DNA of 64,000 nt, from positions 52,580,008-52,644,007 of the forward strand of contig CM059973.1 in NCBI GenBank assembly GCA_030490835.1, given 5' to 3'. Under the pieces are notes generated by a model that saw only the letters and a program-made list of their open reading frames with translations, ran no database searches and was not told the origin of the DNA. Position numbers and translations under genes: made by a program. The stretch is from Annona cherimola. Lineage: Eukaryota; Streptophyta; Magnoliopsida; Magnoliales; Annonaceae. Below are positions 19,503 through 31,714 of the stretch, piece by piece (within the stretch, counting starts at the first letter, position 1; the number at the start of each line of letters is the position of its first letter).

Positions 19503-22500
19503 TGTGAAACCCCAACCTATGTAGAACTCAATGGGATGCATTGAACATATATACATGATTTATATGTGATGAAAATGAATTTTGAATGATTTTTGTGAAT
19601 TATGTCACATTTTGAATTAGGATTTCTATTGGAAACGGTGATTAAAAATTTAATTGCCGGAGCCCAAAGTGAGTTGGTATGACCCGAGGGGCTTAATGAG
19701 GATTTGAAGGTGACAAGGTGTCATGAATAATCATGTTAATAATCATAATTTAATTTATGGAAACTAAAATATAATTATGAAATTAAGGTGAAAAATGATG
19801 GAAAATTCATAACTTGACGCCTACAAGGCGGATTTCGATGAAATTTGAAAGGTAAGCTCACAACGGTGGGCCCAATCTTACGAATGGATTGGATTAAGGG
19901 AATCATGATGGGTTTATGGTGATAATTAATTATTTTTATTCCCAAATCCAAAAGATAAATTCAAGTGGTCATAACTTGACGTAGAAACGTCGGTTTGAGA
20001 TGAAATTTGAAATGATGAAATAAAATTATGAAATCTATGAGACGAATAGAATGGATTAAGCTAATTATCATGGGAAGTTGGTTTCTTGGAGAGCAAGTAA
20101 CAAGTTGCTTAATAGCTAAGTAAAGAAGGAAAATTATGGAAAGTCAAAATGGAATTTACTAAAATGACTATAGGGTTACTTGGGCACCAAGAAAAGTGGT
20201 TTATAAAAAGAAAAAAAAGGAAGAGCAAGGACTGCTGCACGTTCCAGCAATGGGGGGAGAAGGAGAGAGAAGGAGAGAGAGAAGAGAGGAAAATAAGAGA
20301 AAAATGGAGATTTTCTCCAAGGGCAGCAGCTAGGGCACGTCCAACCCAGCAAGGAAGAGGAGAAAAGAGAAGGAAAAGAAGAAGGAAAAAGGAAAGGAGA
20401 AGCTCGGGAAGCTCGGGGCAAAGAATCGGCGAAATCGGGTAAGTACCCGTTGAGTTAAGCTTTCCAATTTCTGAGTTTTCTTCTTGATATTGGAATCATG
20501 GTTTTGAGTCATAATAAAAATCTAAATAAATATTAATAACATTATAGAATTAAGTTTGATTGAGGATTTTGCATATATATTGAAAAGAGATGCAAATATG
20601 GGAGCAAAACCTAAAAGAAATGAGGCAGAAATCTAAATATGGAAGAAAGAGTTAATGAACGAGTTTTATCATAAAAATTTTTGGAAGACTCATTATGGGG
20701 TGATTAAGAAACAACCCCATTTTCAGCTCAAAAGGATAAGCACGTTGCAAATTAAAAATCCGGGAAAATGAACTTGGACAGGATTGAACAGGTGGCAGGA
20801 TCAGCTACACCAAATGATTTTTAATAATTTTTATACAAGGTATTTTAAGCTAAAATTTTTACAGGATATATAAGAAATATTTAAAATCACACAAATAAAA
20901 TAAAAATTAGGTTTTGATAGGTATAAATATACCCAATAATTTACATAATTAAGGCTGTCTAAAAATGGATGCTGCTGTCCAGCAAGGTAAAAATACCAAA
21001 CTAAATATAAATTATTAATTTTTTGTGCTTGAAATATTTATTTTGGTTTATTAATGTAGTTATTAAGTTATGGTAGAAATTTTAGATCAAAAATACTTGA
21101 TTTGATATTAATTCAAGATTTTGAGATTTCAGTACACCTGATTTCAGCATATGTGGATAGTTGGAGAAAAAATAAAAAATAAAAATGAAACCTATGTAGA
21201 AATGATCCAAATTGATATATATATTAATAAACTAAATTTTGATTAAGAAAAGTGGGATTATTTTCTGAAATTCGGATTTATAAATCTGCTTAGGGTTATG
21301 TGTCAAAAGACATGTTAAACGGGTGAAAAATGGGTTCCAAAGTTGCGGTTTTGGAAACCTATGATTAGTGGATTTAAATTCCATAAAAATAGACTAAGTA
21401 TAGTGTTAATTAAGGATAATTATCATGCCAAAATTTGGATTAAATTTCTTACTTGGAAAATTTTATGAAATGCCTCATATATGTGTTGCCAAATGGGCAT
21501 ATGTGAAAGGATAGACGTACATAAGAGGTAAATGACCAAAGTAAATTGATTTTGTGAAAAAAAGGCATGAAAATATGATGAATTTCATGATTATACATAT
21601 GTTTATAATTTCATGATGTAATTCCAAAATTTTGAATTAATTAATGAGGCTTAAGGCGACCACATGTGCTTAAAACGAGCAACGATGTGTGAATTTTGGA
21701 AAATAAGTGAAAAAATGGCTTGAGGAAAGGTAATGAGCCATTAAATGATGGTTAATGAATGATTATTAAGTGATTTAATGATTACCCTACTTATGGGATT
21801 AAATGTGATGTGTAATAGCCTATGTAGTGCACAAGTATGTGTTATATGGGCGTAACGACTTGAGAAGTCGAAGGAATTAAGTATGTTAATGAAAATGGGT
21901 TGGAAAACTGAGTTGAATGCAAGCAAAGGAAATATATGAATGTTACATCATTCTTATATGTATAGGCAAAGGCAAAGGGATAAGCGAAACAGAAAGGTAA
22001 GCAAGTGAGGTAAGCAATCAGCTTTCTAAATGAGTTTTATTTTAAATGCTTTCTAAGGTATTTAAGGATGTTCATTCCTTGTCTACAAGCGTATTGAAAT
22101 GTTATTTCTATTGAAATAAATGATTGCTTACTGTTTCACAATTATGCATGAAATGTGATGAAACATGAATTTATACGATGTTTCATTGAAATGATGTTTA
22201 AAGAGGGATGGTGCAAAGAATTCTCTACATGAGAATGACAAGTTCCATGTGTAAGGAGGTATATAATGCCGGGGTAACTAAAGGACATGCATGGAATGGA
22301 AATCAAGTAGGCTAGGCGAGGTAGTGAGTGGACCAGGAGTCCCCCTTGACGTTGCCAAGTCGGTAGGTCCAGCACTAAGGATGGAAAGGATCATGTCATG
22401 GAAAAATATTCCCCGTGCTAGCATACCCTCACATGAAGGATAATGTCATCAATGGAAATGATGAATTTGCACATCCAATATTTATGAAATGTGTATGAAT

Positions 22501-23066
22501 GATTTATGAAATTTTTTTTGCTCCACAGGTAGTTGATCACTTGATAAGTGTCTCTACTGAAGGTAGAAAAATGCTTTTAAATAAATATGCCTTCAAAATA
22601 AATTGCCTATAAAATATATAGCTTGCTTATTGAGTTTCGACTCACGTTTTCGTTTTCCAAACCCATGGACAGGTGAAAGAAGAGACCTGAAAAAGGAGCA
22701 GGAGCCATCCATTGAAGAAATAGAAAGGGATTATAAGTTTCATGTTTATGAAAAACTTATGTTGAATGAATGTAAATTTACGTTGATGATTTATGTTGGC
22801 ATCTATGATGATACATGCAGTAACATCTAATTTATGAGATGGTTTGAAATATGTTATGAAAATCATGTCTAATTATGACATTATTGGATGGAAATGATTC
22901 AGATATGCATGAAATGAAAATATGAGGAATTAAACTCCTATGGAAACAAAAATAATTGGATAAATATTCGTTAAAACTCGCCGTGTGACAGGGCAACAAT
23001 CCTGATCATGTTTACCAGTCGAACGATCTTGAGGTAAGGTTGTGACGGTCGGTTTGGGGCGCCATA
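19503..23066 (+). mobile_element. Gypsy solo LTR H (about 3.6 kb)
   Basis: Starts TGTGAAACCCCAACC and ends GGGGCGCCATA, a C-to-T variant of the usual CCACA end. It splits LTR I inside a GGACCGC|AGTCCG motif that is intact in LTR M at 55365. The flanks CGCGG and CACAG are a degraded target duplication. Landmarks: TATA 20201-20208, purine-rich leader, donor-like GTAAGTACCC near 20439, donor-like GTAAGCAAG at 21997, hairpin 22631-22644 and acceptor-like ACAG at 22672. No internal region or coding sequence. Confidence 0.8.
20201..20208 (+). promoter_or_regulatory. TATA box of LTR H
   Basis: TTATAAAAAG upstream of a long GA-rich leader (20211-20440), the same arrangement as in LTR M on the opposite strand (58400-58620). 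Confidence 0.5.
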
Positions 23067-23655
23067 CACAGTCCGTTTCATTTAAAGTATAAGACATTCC
23101 TCCAAAATAGTTTTTTTTTATCAATTTAATCCCAACACTTGGACATCCTTTTCATACACTTTAGATGTCATTCTCATGAAATTAAAGCTCATAATTCAAG
23201 TTGCTCAAAACAGAAACTTCTCATCACATTTTCAATCACTTCTTGCACCATTTGGACGTCCCCCTTTTCATATCCATGAAAACAGATTTTTATAAAAATT
23301 TTCCAGCACCATATATGGATGTCCATGTGCTCTACATCTAGGGTATTTTACCCTTTCAAACATCCATAATATAATTGATTCCATTCATTCCCTAATTCCA
23401 TCAAAATTGAGTTAAACATGCATCATCTCATCATATCTAGATTTCCCCCTTTTAGGGTTCTTAAATTAAACCAAACTCAACATATATTAATCATGGAATC
23501 AGGTAGCGTAATTTAAACTTAAAACATGATTAAAACAGAAACTTATTTTGGAATTTCCAAAATTCCAGCAAGGTATCATGGGGTAATTCAACCCTAAACC
23601 ATTCTTAGCATGCTCAACTTCAAGGATTCGTTCCCTTAACTTGTTTAACACTTAG
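23067..23655 (-). mobile_element. Gypsy solo LTR I, segment 2
   Basis: Non-coding continuation of LTR I between insertions H and C. The right end is CTTAG (23651-23655), one copy of the element C target duplication. Confidence 0.75.
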
Positions 23656-24295
23656 TGTTGGTCCCGAGTTGATGGCAAAACCCAAGAGGGGAGGGGTGAA
23701 TTGGGTATTTAAAAATTTATATCTTAAACAGAAACTTAACCCCGGATTAATCCAGTCCCCTTAATGAAGAAACGAAATGGAAAGCAATATAATGTAATGT
23801 AAATGGCAGAAGTATAAATCAAACACACAGGATTTTTATAGTGGTTCGGGCAACCTCCCTACTCCACTCTTCCAAGCTCACACTCCTTGTGACTTGGGTT
23901 CCACTATTGTATTCTCTCAATACAATTAGAGCCGCTGCTCTCTTCTAGATTCCAGCTCTAGGGGGCATCAACAAAACACAGCACAAGTAGGTGATGAGTC
24001 ACACTCCAATCACACACTACTTTGCTTACACTTGATCTTAGTTCCTCAAACTAAATCAAGTTCAATACAACAAAATAAAATAACAAAAGGAGTCTACACT
24101 TTACAGGTGTGTAGAAACGTTTTGGCGCAGAGAAGAACTTGTTGTGTAGACTTTAAAGAATCTGAAATGGAGCTCTTGCAGTTTGAAGCAAAGTTCTTCC
24201 TTCTTTGAATGGCTTGATCTCTTTGAAGCTCTTGAATGTAGGAGTTATGCTCACTTAATGTTTCTCAGCTACTTCCCTCGTCCACCATGAATGCT

Positions 24296-24303
24296 ATTTA
24301 TAA
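24296..24303 (-). promoter_or_regulatory. TATA box of LTR C
   Basis: The minus strand reads AATTATAAATAGCATT about 16 bases downstream of the inverted repeat at 24319-24363. Confidence 0.6.
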
Positions 24304-24318
24304 TTTTGGATGGAATCC

Positions 24319-24363
24319 GAACGTTAGAGGTAGGTGGCGCGCATTTAATGCGCCAACGTTCGA
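24319..24363. promoter_or_regulatory. Inverted repeat next to the TATA box of LTR C
   Basis: Outer arms CGAACGTT (24319-24326) and AACGTTCG (24356-24363); inner arms TGGCGC (24336-24341) and GCGCCA (24351-24356). Counterparts: 6331-6386 in LTR A and, with different bases, 1916-1954 in LTR B. Confidence 0.7.
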
Positions 24364-25029
24364 AAACGAATCCGACCGTTGCGACCCAAGTCGCATGTGG
24401 AGTCGACTTCGGATGCGACTTCGTCTAAGTCGTAGACGGAGTCGACTTCGGATGCGACTTCGCTTCTCCGTCGCAACTTCAAGTTTCAGTCAGGGTCGAC
24501 TTGGGCATCGACTTGACCCAAATCGCAGGTGAAGTCGACTTCGAGTGCGACTTCACCTTGTCAGTTTCCAAGTCTGAGTCTTGAGTCGACTTTGGCTTCC
24601 GACTTCAACTCAAGTCGACCATGGAGTCGACTTGGGTTGCGACTTGACTTGGTCTTTGCCAATAATGCCTTCATCCTCATTTGATTTTGCTTCTAGCTTG
24701 CTTGGCTTTCTTCCTTTAGTCCTTGCATGATATATTTTGGATTGTCTTGAATCTTGTGATTCTTAGGAGAGCTTGAGTCTTGCATGGTAGATTGCTTGAT
24801 TTTGACTCAGATCTTTTGAGTTTATGCATCTTGCCTTTGATACTAGTCTTCATGATTTGTGTTTCTTTATCTTCATATGTTTGAGGCTTTGTCTTGGACT
24901 TAAGAGACTCATATTGATAATGAGTTTGCATCCTTGATTTGGTCTCTTTAAGTTGATCTTGAAGATAAGCTTGAAACTGCATCTTCGATCTTTGAAAGAA
25001 GCTTGAATCTGCATCCTTGAACCTTGAAT

Positions 25030-25330
25030 TCCTCAAGTCGTACTTTGGGGTCGACTTCGTCCGTGACTTCGCCCAAGTCGCAACTGGAGTCGACTTGGCC
25101 TGCGACTTCGGCATGTTGCTATCCCGGATTCGACTCTGGAGTGAATCTCCCGACTGAAGTCGATGCTGGAGTCGACTTCGTCTGCGACTTGGTTTCCCAA
25201 GTCGCAAGTGGAGTCGACTTGGCCTACGACTTCACTTGTTCTTCTTCCATTTTCAACTCTGGACAGATTTGGCTTCTTGAAGTCGATCTTGAGGTCGACT
25301 TGGGGTACGACTTGGCTTCCATGCTCTATT
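25030..25330. repeat. GTCGAC-rich tandem repeats in LTR C
   Basis: Repeating blocks of the type CAAGTCGCAA / TGGAGTCGACTTGG / CCTGCGACTT. The same tract is present almost unchanged in the truncated 5' LTR at 30073-30350. Confidence 0.85.
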
Positions 25331-25449
25331 TTCTTCAAGTGTATATACCTTAAATATTTTCACAAACTAGTTAATAGCCAAGACTTACTCAAATTGATTT
25401 GTTAATCATCAAAACATAGATTTAGCTAGTTTTCCACATATTTCCAACA

Positions 25450-25753
25450 ATCTCCCCCTTTTTGATGATTGACAAAACCGATTTGAGTGTATACCTTTCA
25501 ATTGCTTAAAATAACATGCTCACTTAGCATTTTGAAATTTTATCATCATGCTTATGCTCATGCAATCATTCAACATTCAACAAACATATCCTATTCTTCT
25601 CCCCAAACATATCTACTCTTCTCCTCCTCAAATCCTACTCTTCTCCTTCTCAAATCCTATTCTTCTCCCCCTTTTTGTCAATATATCAAAAAGTTAGACG
25701 GTAAAGAATGTGGGTTTGCTCCCCCTAAACAGGTGCTCCCCCTAAGTTTATGC
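25450..25753 (-). repeat. PPT and multiple PPT-like motifs of element C
   Basis: The minus strand has AAAAAGGGGGAGAT (25450-25463) at the LTR. Upstream are repeated GGGGAGAA, AGGAGAAGAGTAGGATTTGAG-like and AGGGGGAGCA motifs back to the pol stop. Non-coding. Multiple PPT-like copies are characteristic of Sireviruses. Confidence 0.82.
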
Positions 25754-28700
25754 TTAGCCTAACTCAATCATTCCCATGTCATTTCTAATTTTATAAAATG
25801 CTTCTTTTGCTAGGGGCTTCGTGAATATGTCTGCAACTTGATCCTCTGTTCTTACATACACCAAGCATATGTCATGATTTTCTACATGTTCTCTAATGAA
25901 ATGGTGTCTAAGGTCTATATGTTTGGTTCTAGAATGCAACACAGGATTCTTGGTTAGACAAATGGCACTAGTATTATCACATTTGATAGGTATATCTTTA
26001 AAATCCATGCCATAGTCCCTAAGTTGCTGTTTCATCCAAAGTAATTGGGCACAACAGCTCCCGGTGGCAATGTATTCGGCTTCCGCCGTAGATAGAGCAA
26101 CACTAGTTTGTTTTCTTGAAAACCATGAAACCAACATGCTTCCAAGAAACTGACATGTTCCACTAGTGCTTTTTCTATCTACTTTGTAACCGGCAAAATC
26201 CACATCCGAGTAGCCGATTAGATCAAAATTAGAGCCCTTTGGATACTAAAGTCCTATATTGGTAGTGTCAACTAGGTATCTGAAAATTCTTTTCGCAGCT
26301 ACCAAGTGTGATTCTTTTGGACATGATTGAAATCTAGAGCATATACACACACTAAATAATATATCAGGTCTAGAAGCAGTTAAATACAATAAAGAACCTA
26401 TCATGCTTCTATACAATTTCAAATCAACTACTTTGCCCTTCTCATCTTTGTCAAGTTTGATTGTAGAGCTCATTGGCGTGTTTGCTCCTTTGCTATTCTC
26501 CATGCCAAACTTCTTTAGCATTTCCTTGATATACTTGGACTGGTTAATGAAGATTCTTTCATTTAATTGCTTGATTTGTAGTCCAAGGAAGAAGTTTAGC
26601 TCTCCCATCATGCTCATTTCAAATTCTTTCTGCATAAGCTCAGAAAATTCTTGACAAAGAATCTCATTAGTAGCACCGAAAATGATATCATCAACATAAA
26701 TTTGAATGATCAATATATCATTTTCTTTATATTTGATAAACAAAGTGGTGTCTGCCTTTCCTTTTTGAAAATCATGATCAATCAGAAATTTGCTTAGTCT
26801 ATCATACCAAGCCCTTGGAGCTTGTTTTAATCCATATAATGCTTTGGTTAACTTGTACACAAATTTAGATTGATCTTTTTCTTCAAATCCAGGTAGTTGT
26901 TCTACATACACCTCTTCATTTATATATCCATTCAGAAATGCACTTTTAACATCCATTTGAAACAATTTAAAGTTCATGTGAGATGCAAAAGCTAGTAAGA
27001 TGCGAATTGCTTCCAATCTAGCAACCGGGGCATAAGATTCCTCAAAATCTATTCCTTCTTCTTGTGAGTATCCTTTTGCCACAAGTCTAGCTTTGTTTCT
27101 CACTACAAGTCCACTTTCATCTAATTTGTTCCTAAAGACCCACTTGGTGCCAATAACAGTACAATCGTTTGGTCTAGGAACAAGGTGCCAAACTTGATTT
27201 CTTTCAAATTGATTTAGCTCTTCTTGCATAGCTATAATCCAGTTTTCATCATCAAGAGCTTGATCAATGTTAGAAGGTTCAATCTTGGATACAAAAGCAT
27301 ATTGACCATAAACGTTTTGTTTTGATCTTCTAGTTTTTACTCCTTCATATATATTTCCGATAACTTGCTCAATTGGATGGACATTTTTGAACTTTAAATC
27401 AGTTGGAGGTTTGTAAGAATCATCACCTTCACTTACCTCTTCCTCCACGAGATTTTCTGGCTTGAGCTCGAGTTCCTTTGGTTGTTCTTTGCCTTTTGTC
27501 TCATCTGCATCACTTAGTTCATCCTCCTTTCTTGGAGTTTGGTTAATTTCATCAAATACAACATGTATGGATTCTTCTACAACTTGGTTTCGTTTATTGA
27601 ATACTCTATATGCTTTGCTATTTGATGAATAACCAAGGAATATAGCCTCATCGCTTTTAGCATCTAGTTTACCCAAGTTGGATTTTCCATTGTTCAAAAC
27701 ATAACATGTACATCCAAAAGCATGAAAATAAGAGATATTTGGTTTCCTTCCTTTCCATAGTTCATATGGGGTCTTTTTCAAGATTGCTCGAATGGTAACA
27801 CGGTTCAATACATGACAAGCTGTACTTACAGCTTCACCCCAAAATTTCTTGGATAGATTGCTCTCATTTAGCATAGTTCTAGCCATCTCTTGTATAGTTC
27901 TATTTTTCCTTTCAACTACTCCATTTTGTTGTGGAGTTCTTGGTGCAGAAAATGTGTGGTGAATTCCTTTTTCATTAAAATATTCTATGAATCGTTTGTT
28001 TTCGAATTCGCCACCATGATCGCTTCTTATGGTCACAATAGTACTTTGTTTTTCATTTTGCACCAAATTTACAAAAGTTGAAAACATAGAGAAAGCTTCA
28101 TCTTTGCTAGCTAAGAGAATTATCCATGTAAATCTTGAAAAATCATCTACTATGACAAATACATATTTCTTTCCACCAATGGTTAAAATGTCGGATGGCC
28201 CGTATAGATCCATGTGTAACAATTCAAGTGGCCTAGTGGTGGAAATTTCCTTTTTGGTAGAGAAAGGCATCTTGGGTTGTTTTGATAATTGACATGCCTT
28301 ACAAATCTTGTCCTTGTCATATTTCAATCTTGGTAATCCTTCTACCAAACTCTTTTTCCATAGGGTCTTTATATTTTCCATGTTTATATGTCCAAGCCTT
28401 TTATGCCAAACCCATGGATCATTATCAATGGCCATTAGACATTGACCATTTAATTCATCAAGTGAAACCAAATATACATTTCCATATCTTTTACCACTAA
28501 ACATGATATGTTTTCCATCAAATACATTACATATAGATGATTCAAACACAACTTTGTATCCTTTATCACATAATTGGCTAATGCTCATTAAATTGTGTTT
28601 GAGTCCTTCAACAAACAAAACATCTTCCATGCATGCATTTGAAATACTATGTATATTTCCTTTACCTTTAATTTTACCTTTTTTATTATTGCCAAAGGCA

Positions 28701-28780
28701 ACCATTCCATCGTTGCAAGGCTTAAGTTTATGAAATAAGCTTCTTTCACCGGTCATATGCCTTGAGCAACCGCTATCCAT
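25754..28780 (-). pseudogene. pol: Sirevirus Pol: protease-integrase-RT-RNase H, one nonsense codon
   Basis: A single minus-strand frame. Counting from the methionine at 28780: aspartic protease [11 protein letters not shown] (residues 1-11); GAG-pre-integrase zinc site H126, H131, C160, C163; integrase catalytic D191, D254 and E290 (D,D35E); RT with [13 protein letters not shown] and YVDD near residue 695; RNase H with DFAGY, STAEAEY and KHIDLRHHF. The frame runs 844 codons, then meets TAG at 26246-26248 where the B copy has TGG, and continues in frame to TAA at 25754-25756. All catalytic residues I can check are present, so only that change visibly breaks it. The frame is open upstream of the methionine to the gag stop. 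Domain order and sequence are typical of the Sirevirus (Maximus/SIRE) lineage. Confidence 0.92.
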
Positions 28781-28840
28781 GAACCATTCATTATTTGCCT
28801 TTTCCTTAAAACATGTCTGAAAAAAATAAGCAAGTAAATC

Positions 28841-30076
28841 TTATCTCCTTGGTACCCATTTTATGGGTCCATTTGGATTAGTAATATAAATCAATCTTTG
28901 TTGTTCTAACTTGGAAAGCCCAAATCTTGTGTTCCTTGGAACCCAAACTAATTTTGCACCATGGTCATATAATTTCTTAAAATTACATTTGTAAGTTTTA
29001 TGACCCAGTTTATTGCAGAAATTACAAGCCATAGGTAATCTTGGAGTAGGCCTCCAAGTATGCAATGGTTCAATCGTTGGTCTTCTAATCCACTTAAAAT
29101 TTTTCTTTTGTGGCTTGTATATAGATGCAGTTTTAGTTTGATATTTCTCAAGTATTTGCACATTTGATTTGCTACTTTCTCCTTGCTCAAATGTATGATA
29201 TCCAAGACTCTTTTATGTGTTTGGGAGGTCATATTCAGAAATATTTTAACACTTTCTCCTGGATTAGAGAACTTAGCTAATGATTCATTTAATGATTCTT
29301 TCTCCTTTTTCAGCAAATCATTTTCTTCTTTCATTTTGTCTAATTTCTCTGCAAGTTTACCATTTACAATTATTACTGCATCACATTGTTTCTTTTTAAT
29401 TGTAAACTTGCTTCCTAATTTCTTCATTTCTTCATATAATGAATCATATGCAGTTTGTAGTTCTTCTAATTCAGTACATTTGAGGCATTCTTGAAAAGAA
29501 GAATAACTTGATTTAGAATGGGAGAGTTTGGAACTTACCTCTTCATTACTTGTGCATTTTGTTGAGGTAGTTTGTTCTTCTTGCTCGATTTGTGCCATGC
29601 AGCAAATTCTTGCACATTCTTCCGCCTCTATTTCGTCGGTTGAGGAGCTACTCATTGAGGATTCCTCGTCGTTCACGTACATGCCTCTTCCTGTATTTCT
29701 TTGGAATCTTTTGTTGTCCCCTCGATCTTTTCTTTGTTCTTTTGCCTTGCTTTCTTCGGGAGTTGGACATTGAGCTTGCATGTGACCCGAACCGCCGCAT
29801 CGGTAACATTTGGTTGGTTCTTTCTTTTTCTCTCTAGAATTTCTTTCCTTGAAACTTCTGAAATTTTTGCCTTTCCTCACAAATTTTCTGAAACGTTTTG
29901 TGAGTAGGGCAATCTCGTCGTCGTTTTGAGAAGAAGAAGTGTCGTCCGTGTCTTGTGCGGCTTTCAAGGCAATTGCTCTTTTGCCCCTGTGTTGATCTTC
30001 ATTTCTTTTCTTGATTAGCTCATGTGACATGAGTGAGCTAATTAAGTTTTCAAGATTTAGTGTGTTAAGGTCCTTT
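28841..30076 (-). pseudogene. gag: Sirevirus gag, N-terminus deleted and one frameshift (element C)
   Basis: Begins at about 30076 with DLNTLNLENLISSLMSHEL, equivalent to residue ~190 of the gag at 4116. CCHC knuckle CYRCGGSGHMQAQC, an acidic/serine stretch, a coiled-coil-like region and a second CCHC, CNFCNKLGHKTYKC, follow. A one-base frameshift near 29205-29213 separates the coiled coil from the C-terminal part, which is read from about 29161 to 28841. The frame ends WVPRR then TAA. Pol is in the same frame after this stop. At the 5' side the frame is open into LTR sequence for 55 codons, giving an accidental LTR-Gag fusion. Confidence 0.85.
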
Positions 30077-30479
30077 GGGGTCGACTTCGTCCGCGACTTC
30101 GCCCAAGTCGCAACTGGAGTCGACTTGGCCTGCGACTTCGGCATGTTGCTATCCCGGATTCGACTCTGGAGTGAATCTCCCGACTGAAGTCGATGCTGGA
30201 GTCGACTTCGTCTGCGACTTGGCTTCCCAAGTCGCAAGTGGAGTCGACTTGGCCTGCGACTTCACTTGTTCTTCTCCCATTTTCAACTCTGGACAGATTT
30301 GGCTTCTTGAAGTCGATCTTGAGGTCGACTTGGGGTACGACTTGGCTTCCATGCTCTATTTTCTTCAAGTGTATATACCTTAAATATTTCCACAAACTAG
30401 TTAATAGCCAAGACTTACTCAAATTGATTTGTTAATCATCAAAACATAGATTTAGCTAGTTTTCCACATATTTCCAACA
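30073..30479 (-). repeat. Truncated 5' LTR of element C (407 bp)
   Basis: Nearly identical to 25038-25449 of the 3' LTR. The TATA-containing part, PBS and gag start are gone. The breakpoint lies in a short AAAG shared by LTR and gag. Confidence 0.88.
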
Positions 30480-30484
30480 CTTAG

Positions 30485-31714
30485 TACCCTTTTCAAATGC
30501 CTATTAACCCTTTACTTAGGGTTCATAATTATATCATTTCATAGCCCAAACTTTGAGCTTGAAAAACTTGAAATTTCACAACTTAAGTTAGGTGAATACT
30601 TACTTGAACTTGAGGGTATTCAATCCAAAATTGAAAGGCTTGCTTTCCTCCACTTCTCCTCTTTCTTTCTTCCTCTTTTTCCCTTGATTTTCCCTTGGTT
30701 TTCCTTTGCTTGGAACGTTCAAGGGGCTGGGAGTTAGAAAATTTTTGCTTTCTTGCTAAGCAAAAAACCCTTTGACGTTCACACACCTCCTCTCTCTATA
30801 TTTATATTATTTGACTTTTTAATTATCATTTTCCACCTCATTTGGAGTGAGGATAATGTTTATAATTATCCCTTAACACTTTCCATGATTATCCAAGCAT
30901 TTCCATAATTTTCAGAATTTTTAAATCAATTTCCAGCTCACATGGAGCCATGGACGTCCAAGCTAGCTAGGGTAGGATTTTTGGATTTTTTTTGCTAGAA
31001 AAATCCTCCTTAAATCCATAAATTTAATTCCTAAGATCATGCTACATATTTTACCCTCATTGTCTTATTTTTTTATTTCCAAAAGTTGCTCAAAAATCCG
31101 CATAATCAAAGTTGTAACAAACTTTGACTTTGCATTAAAGTCATGTCCCCTCTCTTGAGACAAGTCAACCACTTTTCCTTTTCTTTTGTGGTTAAGAATT
31201 TTCTAGGGTAATTAACTTAATCAAACCCACACATATGATTAATCATATATTTTTAACCATTCACGACAAATTTCGTATAAATATGACCTTTCTAGCACCC
31301 GTTATGACCATTTGAAATTGTCTGTTGAATTTTAATCAAATTAAATACTTAACACCCTAATTACATCATAATTTTTTTATAATACATTCCATCAATGAGG
31401 TTAATCACATAATCATGAGCTTACCTTCCAATTTTCACCTCAATTCGCCTTATAGGCGTTAAGTTATGAATTTTCTAGCATTTTTCATCTTAATTCCCTA
31501 ATTATACTTTAATCTTCATAAATTAAATCATGTTAATTAACATGAATATTCATGGCACATTGTCACCTTTCAATCCTCCTTAAGCCTCTCGGGTCATACC
31601 GACTCACTTTGGGTTCCGGCGAATAAATTTTTAATCATCGTTTTCAATGAAAACCCTAATTTCAAAATGTGTCACAATTTACAAAATTATTCAAAATTCA
31701 TTCAAGGCATACAT
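30485..31714 (-). mobile_element. Gypsy solo LTR I, segment 3
   Basis: Continues LTR I after element C. The minus strand includes a purine-rich leader around 30640-30800 and a conserved block near 31430-31480 ('cgccttataggcgttaag'), which is a short inverted repeat also seen at 59268-59286. It ends TACAT (31710-31714), the element D target duplication. Confidence 0.78.

Larger units (their letters stand above)
23656..25449 (-). repeat. 3' LTR of element C (1.79 kb)
   Basis: Bounded by TGTTGG and CCAACA, with a PPT at 25450-25463. It contains TATA 24296-24303, the inverted repeat 24319-24363, GTCGAC repeat tracts (24380-24650 and 25030-25330) and AT-rich ends. ORFs read through the repeat tract (Arg/Ser-rich readings) are a repeat artefact. 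Confidence 0.9.
23656..30479 (-). mobile_element. Sirevirus-like Ty1/copia element C, TSD CTTAG
   Basis: A 6.8-kb minus-strand element from TGTTGG (23656) to CCAACA (30479), flanked by CTTAG at 23651-23655 and 30480-30484. Minus order: truncated 5' LTR, gag (N-terminus deleted), stop, protease-integrase-RT-RNaseH, multiple PPT-like motifs, PPT, full 3' LTR. The PBS and the rest of the 5' LTR are lost by a deletion that joins LTR to mid-gag at about 30073. It cannot transpose on its own. Confidence 0.92.

Noticed and set aside
24716..25405. Arg/Ser/Pro-rich ORFs of 80-163 codons on both strands
   Set aside because: They are readings of the GTCGAC tandem repeats inside LTR C; the same repeats are open in several frames and the unit, not the protein, is conserved.
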